Source: Nitrososphaerales archaeon TH1177 | GTDB lineage: Archaea; Thermoproteota; Nitrososphaeria; Nitrososphaerales; Nitrososphaeraceae | Direction: 5' to 3' | Assembly (NCBI GenBank): GCA_014523515.1 | Contig: JAATVJ010000196.1 | Coordinates: 1 to 11,144 of the forward strand | DNA length: 11,144 nt | Shown: positions 7,175-11,144 of the stretch, piece after piece | Layout of the letters: the number at the start of each line of letters is the position of its first letter | Position numbering within the stretch: position 1 is the stretch's first letter | Notes under the pieces: generated by a model | Seen by the model: the letters and a program-made list of their open reading frames with translations, nothing else | Told to the model about the DNA's origin: nothing | Database searches by the model: none | Position numbers and translations under genes: made by a program

Positions 7175-7892
7175 AAAAAAAATACAACTAAGTGAAATAT
7201 TTACAAGTATAGAAGGAGAAGGAATACTATTTGGAACTAAGACGATGTTTGTTAGAATGGCAGGCTGTCATTTAAAGTGTTATTGGTGTGATACTAGTTA
7301 TGCTTTGGCGATGGATAGTGGAAATACCTATTCAATTACTGAAGTAAAAAAAATGATAAAAGATCAGTTGCGAAATAATACATATAAAATTAATTTTACA
7401 GGTGGAGAGCCATTAATTCAATATGAAGCAGTAAAGGATTTGGCAAAATTCATTAAGGAAGAATTAGGTTTAAGAACATATATTGAATCTTCTTGTTATG
7501 ATGTTGATAGATTCAATAAAATTATTCCTTATATTGATATTTGCAAGGTAGAATTTAAAACAAAGGATTCACAGGCTGTTGATATTAAGCATTATAGATA
7601 TCTATTAAACAATGAAATAGAATGTTTAAAAACTGCCATAGAGAATAAAAAAATTACGTTTATAAAAATTGTTGTATCTAATTCTACAACCTTTAAAGAA
7701 TTTAAAGAATTGGTAGAAGTTATTTTTAACACTATAAAATCTGAGGAGTTAGCAGGATTTATAATACAGCCAACTAATAATATAAATGAACCAACTGTGG
7801 ATAGATTGTTGCAGTTTTATGACCTTATTTATCCGAGATATAATGAAGTCCGTATAATTCCTCAGTTACATAAGATAATAGGAGTAAGATAA
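7146..7892 (+). CDS. queE: 7-carboxy-7-deazaguanine synthase QueE (radical SAM)
   Basis: QueE rearranges 6-carboxy-5,6,7,8-tetrahydropterin to 7-carboxy-7-deazaguanine with a [4Fe-4S] cluster and SAM. The 248-residue protein begins with the typical EIFTSIEGEG (17-26). It then has the cluster motif C41-x3-C45-x2-C48 (CHLKCYWC) followed by Asp, and the SAM-binding TGGEP (85-89). It ends in PQLHKIIGVR, a common close for this family. The start at 7146 lies inside the queC end (29-nt overlap), with an AAAGG stretch at 7132-7136 nine nt upstream. The ATG at 7161 is an alternative start. It sits between queC and folE on the same strand, which supports the pathway call. Confidence 0.95.
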   Translation: MTKQNMPINEKKIQLSEIFTSIEGEGILFGTKTMFVRMAGCHLKCYWCDTSYALAMDSGNTYSITEVKKMIKDQLRNNTYKINFTGGEPLIQYEAVKDLAKFIKEELGLRTYIESSCYDVDRFNKIIPYIDICKVEFKTKDSQAVDIKHYRYLLNNEIECLKTAIENKKITFIKIVVSNSTTFKEFKELVEVIFNTIKSEELAGFIIQPTNNINEPTVDRLLQFYDLIYPRYNEVRIIPQLHKIIGVR

Positions 7893-7900
7893 ATTAAAAG

Positions 7901-8494
7901 ATGAGAAAAAGTAGAGTACAAAAAACTGGAACGATAAATAAAAATAAAATTGAGAGATTAGTTAGACAACTTTTAGTTGAATTAGGAGAGAATCCTGATA
8001 GAGAAGGATTAGTAGAAACACCAAAACGTATTGCTGAGATGTATGAAGAAATTTTCTCTGGATATAGAATGAATGCAGAATTAGATGTTAGTTTTAATGA
8101 AGAAACTAATGCGATAATCGCTAGAGATATACAATTTTATAGTATGTGTGAACACCATATGCTTCCTTTCTTTGGAAGAATTCATATTGCTTATGTTCCA
8201 AATGGCAAAGTGTTTGGACTATCAAAATTAGTTAGATTAGTCGAGAAATACTCAAGAAGAATGCAAGTTCAAGAACGATTAACAACTGAAATTGCAAATG
8301 AAATATCTAAAAGAGATGTTACTGGAGTAATTGTTATAGCTGAAGGAGAACATCTTTGTATGAAAATGAGAGGAGTTAGAAATAATAGTTCAATAATGAC
8401 TATAGCATATAGAGGAATATTTGAAGAAAAAGGAGTAAGAGAAAATGTTCTTAATTTAATTTATACACGACAAAATAATATAATTAATTTATAA
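7901..8494 (+). CDS. folE: GTP cyclohydrolase I (FolE, GCYH-IA type)
   Basis: FolE opens and rearranges GTP to 7,8-dihydroneopterin triphosphate, the entry step to deazaguanine and pterin synthesis. The 197-residue protein shows SMCEHHMLPFFG with zinc ligands C83 and H86 and the catalytic H85. It also shows GLSKLVRLVEKYSRRMQ (106-122) for oligomer and substrate contacts, and EHLCMKMRGV with H151 and the third zinc ligand C153. All ligands equivalent to C110, H113 and C181 of the E. coli enzyme are present, so this is the zinc form. The gene starts 8 nt after queE, which makes it the third gene of the operon and ties its product to preQ0 rather than only to folate-like cofactors. An oligo-T palindrome follows. 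Confidence 0.97.
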   Translation: MRKSRVQKTGTINKNKIERLVRQLLVELGENPDREGLVETPKRIAEMYEEIFSGYRMNAELDVSFNEETNAIIARDIQFYSMCEHHMLPFFGRIHIAYVPNGKVFGLSKLVRLVEKYSRRMQVQERLTTEIANEISKRDVTGVIVIAEGEHLCMKMRGVRNNSSIMTIAYRGIFEEKGVRENVLNLIYTRQNNIINL

Positions 8495-8528
8495 AATAAT
8501 CTAATTAATTCAAATTTTAAATATAATA

Positions 8529-8551
8529 AAATAAAAAAAGTTTTTTTATTT
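8529..8551 (+). terminator. Oligo-A/oligo-T palindrome after folE
   Basis: Arms of 11 nt (8529-8539 and 8541-8551) are perfect reverse complements around G8540: AAATAAAAAAA, then TTTTTTTATTT. The seven-T run at 8541-8547 is 46 nt after the folE stop. Archaeal RNA polymerase stops at T-rich tracts, so this is a plausible end for the queC-queE-folE transcript. The pairs are all A-T, so the T run matters more than the stem. Confidence 0.5.
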
Positions 8552-8584
8552 GTAATTATATCATAATTTTTATAATGATAAGGC

Positions 8585-8590
8585 TTATAA
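8585..8590 (+). promoter_or_regulatory. TATA-like box for the small zinc-ribbon gene
   Basis: TTATAA at 8585-8590 lies 28 nt before the ATG at 8619, with a G/C-containing AGGC just upstream as a possible TFB site. The spacing suits a leaderless or very short-leader archaeal transcript. The call is weak because the region is AT-rich. Confidence 0.35.
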
Positions 8591-8618
8591 TGAAGTAAAT
8601 TTTCTATAGGTAAGAAGA

Positions 8619-8888
8619 ATGGCTGAAGCGAACTTTAGGGTCCAGTCTCACAAATTTACTCAAGACAACATTCAAGCTACATTAGTTTGTTCAAAATGTG
8701 ATGAGATATTTTCCAAGGAATTTTTATTAGATCTGGAAGGACAAACTATAGAATTTAAATGTCCTGTTTGTGGAGGTTTAGGAGAAGCTGATTTGCCGTA
8801 TAAAACGGCAGAAGAAAGAGAAGAATTTGACGAGGATTTGGACGAAGTAGAGGAAGATTCATTTGATGAATTTGAAGAAGATTATTAA
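8619..8888 (+). CDS. Small zinc-ribbon protein with acidic tail, possibly Elf1-like
   Basis: The protein has 89 residues. A four-cysteine ribbon C24-x2-C27-x20-C48-x2-C51 occupies the middle, and the last 25 residues are mostly Asp and Glu (EEREEFDEDLDEVEEDSFDE). The cysteine spacing and the strand-rich segment between the pairs resemble the transcription elongation factor Elf1, which archaea also have, and an acidic tail would fit a chromatin or polymerase partner. This is an inference; many thaumarchaeal small zinc proteins are unassigned. The gene is intact, stands alone after the folE terminator and has its own TATA-like box. Confidence 0.83.
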   Translation: MAEANFRVQSHKFTQDNIQATLVCSKCDEIFSKEFLLDLEGQTIEFKCPVCGGLGEADLPYKTAEEREEFDEDLDEVEEDSFDEFEEDY

Positions 8889-9027
8889 GATCATAATAAT
8901 GCAGTAGTTTTACATTCGATATTTTTAATTCAAGATATGTAAATATATCAAAACTGTAAAAATGTTAATTCTATTCATTGAATTTATTTTTTCTCAATTA
9001 ATTTTTGATATGTGTTATTTATTATAA

Positions 9028-9176
9028 TAGATCTATTGCGTAATTAGCGACAATATAAAATATTACATATTTGATCTAAGATAAAAGAGAATAATATTAT
9101 TATATTTATAAAATTTACAAAAATTGGTTATATTTTCAGAATATTTTGATTCCTTGCTAATTACGCAAAAGATCTA
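9028..9176. mobile_element. MITE-like element: 21-nt inverted repeats, TA-flanked
   Basis: The spacer 8889-9264 between two convergent genes holds no gene. Inside it, 9028-9048 and 9156-9176 are complementary at 20 of 21 positions (only A9035/A9169 mismatch). The repeat is GATCTATTGCGTAATTAGC on the left and GATCTTTTGCGTAATTAGC, reversed, on the right. Further in, AAAATATT (9057-9064) pairs with AATATTTT (9140-9147) in register. If the termini are GATCT, the element is 145 bp (9030-9174) with TA on each side, like a target duplication. It has no coding capacity, and its ends differ from those of the IS at 1497. A long structured RNA or a two-way terminator are alternatives. No Rho-type or T-rich end is obvious. 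Confidence 0.55.
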
Positions 9177-9264
9177 ATAAAGAATTTATGGAAAAAAGGA
9201 AGGAATGAGGAGAATGAATACTAAACTTTACTATTCTTATACATGTTAAATTTTAGAATTGAGA

Positions 9265-9681
9265 TTATTGTCTTGTACCACATTTTATGCAAAATTTAGA
9301 ATCAACTCCAAGTTTATTACCGCATTCAATACAAAATTTTAATTCTAAATTTGTAGGAAAGTCTAAATTTTTAGAAGTTGATGATTCTGTTTTGTTAAAC
9401 ATATCAGTTATTGCTCCTGTAGGTTTGAAAGTTTCATCAATATCAGGAAAAAGATTAGAAAAATTAACAGATTTATTAGCTGATGTCTCGTTTTGATCTT
9501 CATTTTCTTCTTTTTTTGTTTGTAGAAAAAGTAAGATTCTTGGTACTTCCTCGCCATTATGTTCAACAATTTCGGATAACCAAAAAACAAATTTTTTCAG
9601 TGTCATTTCAGGCGTAGAAAAAGTCAGAGTATGTGTGGACATATATTCTTCGGCTGCTGACCTACCGTCAAATACTTTCAT
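9265..9681 (-). CDS. Unknown protein with C-terminal zinc ribbon
   Basis: The protein has 138 residues. Residues 1-56 form a compact, partly helical segment with FVFWLSEIVE and RILLFLQ. Residues 57-112 are a polar, low-complexity linker rich in Asn, Glu, Thr and Ser. The end is a zinc ribbon C117-x2-C120-x10-C131-x2-C134 (FCIECGNK, FCIKCGTRQ). There is no signal peptide or membrane helix. It follows the other zinc-ribbon gene by 29 nt on the same strand, so the two are probably one transcript and may share a complex. I do not recognise the N-terminal part. The ATG start is the only reasonable one near the conserved-looking N-terminus. Confidence 0.77.
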   Translation of the reverse strand: MKVFDGRSAAEEYMSTHTLTFSTPEMTLKKFVFWLSEIVEHNGEEVPRILLFLQTKKEENEDQNETSANKSVNFSNLFPDIDETFKPTGAITDMFNKTESSTSKNLDFPTNLELKFCIECGNKLGVDSKFCIKCGTRQ

Positions 9682-9710
9682 ATAAATAAAAGGTTATAAC
9701 TTGTTTTTAA

Positions 9711-10289
9711 TTATTGCGAATTACCGCATTTACTACAAAATTTTGCTTTTGTTGGAATTGAGACTCCACAAACTATGCAATTTTTAAATGTTTTATCATC
9801 TTTTAAGGAATCTACATAGGATGAATTAGTTATATCGCGAGATGGTTTTTCTATTTCTATATCAACAGGTTTAAGAGATGGTTCTATTAATGATGAAGAT
9901 TGTTGTTGACTATCACTAGCTTGAATACGGCTATTCTCTATACTACCAACTGAACCTCCTCCACCAATAAATCCGCCGATTCCAAAGCCTCCTGGAGAAC
10001 CAATATTGGAGTGAGGTTCTGCAATACCACCAGTAGAATTCTTAATTAAACTTCCTTTATCGATTGCTGATTTTACTTCTAATATGACTTTAATAGCAAG
10101 AAAATTCATTGCAGAGCTTGCAATTAGATATTTTCCAATACTGGAGAAATATTCTTTATCATTCATTTTACCTTGTTTATAACGTTGTGTAGAATCAAGA
10201 AGCGTTTCATACTGATCTTGAGTATCAATAATTAATTGTTTTAATTTTTCAGTCAATCCACCGAGAGTATCAACCCCAAAAGAGGACAT
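9711..10289 (-). CDS. Unknown helical protein with Gly-rich linker and C-terminal zinc ribbon
   Basis: The protein has 192 residues. The first 80 are predicted helical (TEKLKQLIIDTQDQYETLLD, then KYLIASSAMNFLAIKVILE), with a moderately hydrophobic helix near 55-70 that is not a clear membrane span. A Gly-rich stretch (GGFGIGGFIGGGGSVG, 100-115) and a Ser/Gln/Pro linker follow. The last 22 residues form a zinc ribbon C171-x2-C174-x10-C185-x2-C188 (NCIVCG, FCSKCGNSQ). The cysteine spacing is identical to that of its downstream neighbour, while the N-terminal parts differ. A TATA-like box lies 24 nt upstream of the ATG. The function is not known to me; a scaffold or adaptor role is only a guess. 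Confidence 0.82.
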   Translation of the reverse strand: MSSFGVDTLGGLTEKLKQLIIDTQDQYETLLDSTQRYKQGKMNDKEYFSSIGKYLIASSAMNFLAIKVILEVKSAIDKGSLIKNSTGGIAEPHSNIGSPGGFGIGGFIGGGGSVGSIENSRIQASDSQQQSSSLIEPSLKPVDIEIEKPSRDITNSSYVDSLKDDKTFKNCIVCGVSIPTKAKFCSKCGNSQ

Positions 10290-10313
10290 TATATAACGTA
10301 ATGCTAGTTTGGG

Positions 10314-10322
10314 TTTAATAAA
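10314..10322 (-). promoter_or_regulatory. TATA-like box for the twin zinc-ribbon genes
   Basis: On the minus strand the sequence TTTATTAAA ends 24 nt before the ATG at 10289. This is the spacing expected for an archaeal TATA box with a leaderless transcript. No Shine-Dalgarno motif precedes the ATG, which agrees with leaderless expression. Confidence 0.42.
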
Positions 10323-10426
10323 GTTTGAAAAAAAGAAAGATATTAAAAAATATAGTTAAATAATTTTTAAGCAAGATAAATTCAAAACAAAATATCTCTA
10401 AATGGTCAATATTCAAACATTCGTTA

Positions 10427-11144
10427 ATGTTAAAAGATAAAATAAAGTTAAGGACCTTTTTTAATTTTGACAATATCACTATTTTCTGAAATAACAGGAG
10501 CATATTGGAATATTACATATCATTCTCTTTATCAAGTGGACAGTTTCCTTCAAACTGCACGTTTAATTATATATATACATATATTATCAAATATATTATC
10601 AGTTTAATTTTTTGTTTTTCTTATTGGGCTGATTATTGCATTTTTAAATGGTTACAAATGGCTATTTATATTATCAAGTATACAATTATCTGTAGCATAA
10701 TTTGATTTACTATGGTATAATAGTTTTGGATTTGATAGTTTTCTTAATCCTTATCATGTCTTACTTTCATTCATTCCTATTCTTAGGTCATTGTAATAGT
10801 TAAGCAATTAAACAAAAAGAAATCAAATATAGATCAAATTATAGGATTAAATGTATTAATGGCTTTCAATTACCTTTTTTTATTAATATTTTCTCTCTCA
10901 TCAGCTAAAGGTGAAAATATATCTTTTTAATTCTTTCACCCACAGAATTACCTTTTTAATATCAGCTATAGCAATACCGTCTCTATTGATATTTATAGCA
11001 AAGGCAGCTAAAAATATGAAATTATTAAAACCAACCAATTTCCATAAATATTGTATTTGTAACTTCATTTTTAATATTTGCCACATTTGCCAATAATTAT
11101 GTAACCTATAAACTACTATTTTTATTAATTGATAAAATAATATC
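10427..11144 (+). pseudogene. Decayed polytopic membrane protein, continuing past the right edge
   Basis: No single frame is long, but a coherent membrane protein appears when frames are joined. From ATG 10427 it reads MLKDKIKLRTFF. A frame change in the T run at 10457-10462 leads into ILTISLFSEITGAYWNITYH. In-frame stops TAA at 10605 and TAA at 10698 interrupt FFVFLIGLIIAFLNGYKW and FDLLWYNSFGFDSFLNPYH. A shift near 10787 continues as VIVIVKQLNKKKSNIDQIIG. Another near 10911-10928 gives NSFTHRITFLISAIAIPSLL, and one near 11045 gives NIVFVTSFLIFATFANNYV, open to the window end. That makes two stops and about four frameshifts. Loops are charged and helices follow a regular plan, which random T-rich DNA would not give. 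The pieces TYHSLYQVDSFL and WYNSFGFDSFL look like an internal duplication. The family is not recognised with certainty. Confidence 0.65.

Noticed and set aside
10315..10503. 62-codon minus-strand frame, Phe/Leu/Lys rich
   Set aside because: Low-complexity product of A-rich plus-strand DNA, overlapping the promoter of the zinc-ribbon genes.
10505..10705. 66-codon plus-strand frame, Ile/Tyr rich
   Set aside because: It runs in another frame across the decayed membrane protein, and its composition is what AT repeats produce by chance.
10901..11086. 61-codon minus-strand frame
   Set aside because: Antisense to the plus-strand pseudogene pieces, which join into a more coherent protein.

Overview
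The window is strongly AT-rich archaeal DNA. Its gene set is that of the Thaumarchaeota/Nitrososphaeria (ammonia-oxidising lineage): MCM and an archaeal GINS in one operon, an archaeal RFC small subunit, and a preQ0 (archaeosine) operon with a bacterial-type GTP cyclohydrolase I. There are TTG starts, little sign of Shine-Dalgarno use, and TATA-like boxes close to start codons. An AT-rich member with long spacers and IS elements (for example a Nitrosocosmicus-like lineage) would fit, but the genus is a guess.

Layout. 1-1482: the 3' end of an unknown gene, then an exported protein with a C-terminal peptidoglycan-binding-like domain. Its reading frame is cut by one TAG inside the second copy of a 99-bp tandem repeat. 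A doubtful 50-residue membrane ORF follows. 1483-2442: an IS5-like insertion sequence of about 943 bp with near-perfect terminal inverted repeats, flanked by TA, whose transposase is frameshifted. 2531-5172 (minus strand): gins23-mcm, overlapping by 4 nt and both using TTG. 5345-6376 (plus strand, divergent): rfcS. 6425-8494: queC-queE-folE, a tight operon for preQ0 precursor synthesis. 8529-8888: an oligo-T palindrome, a TATA-like box and a small zinc-ribbon protein with an acidic tail, possibly Elf1-like. 9028-9176: a MITE-like inverted-repeat element between convergent genes. 9265-10289 (minus strand): two adjacent unknown genes, each ending in a CxxC-x10-CxxC zinc ribbon. 10427 to the right edge: a decayed polytopic membrane protein gene, recognisable only by joining pieces from all three plus-strand frames.

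How the genes work together. The GINS-MCM pair is the core of the replicative helicase and RFC loads the sliding clamp, so 2531-6376 is a replication block. FolE turns GTP into dihydroneopterin triphosphate. QueD, which is not in this window, would make carboxytetrahydropterin. QueE and QueC then give preQ0 for archaeosine at tRNA position 15. The two flanks of this housekeeping core carry the IS, the MITE-like element and two broken genes, so the core appears to sit between regions of decay and insertion.

I did not find a clear new defence or metabolic system. The least explained items are the decayed membrane protein with an internally repeated motif, the repeat-borne amber codon, the twin zinc-ribbon genes and the MITE-like element.
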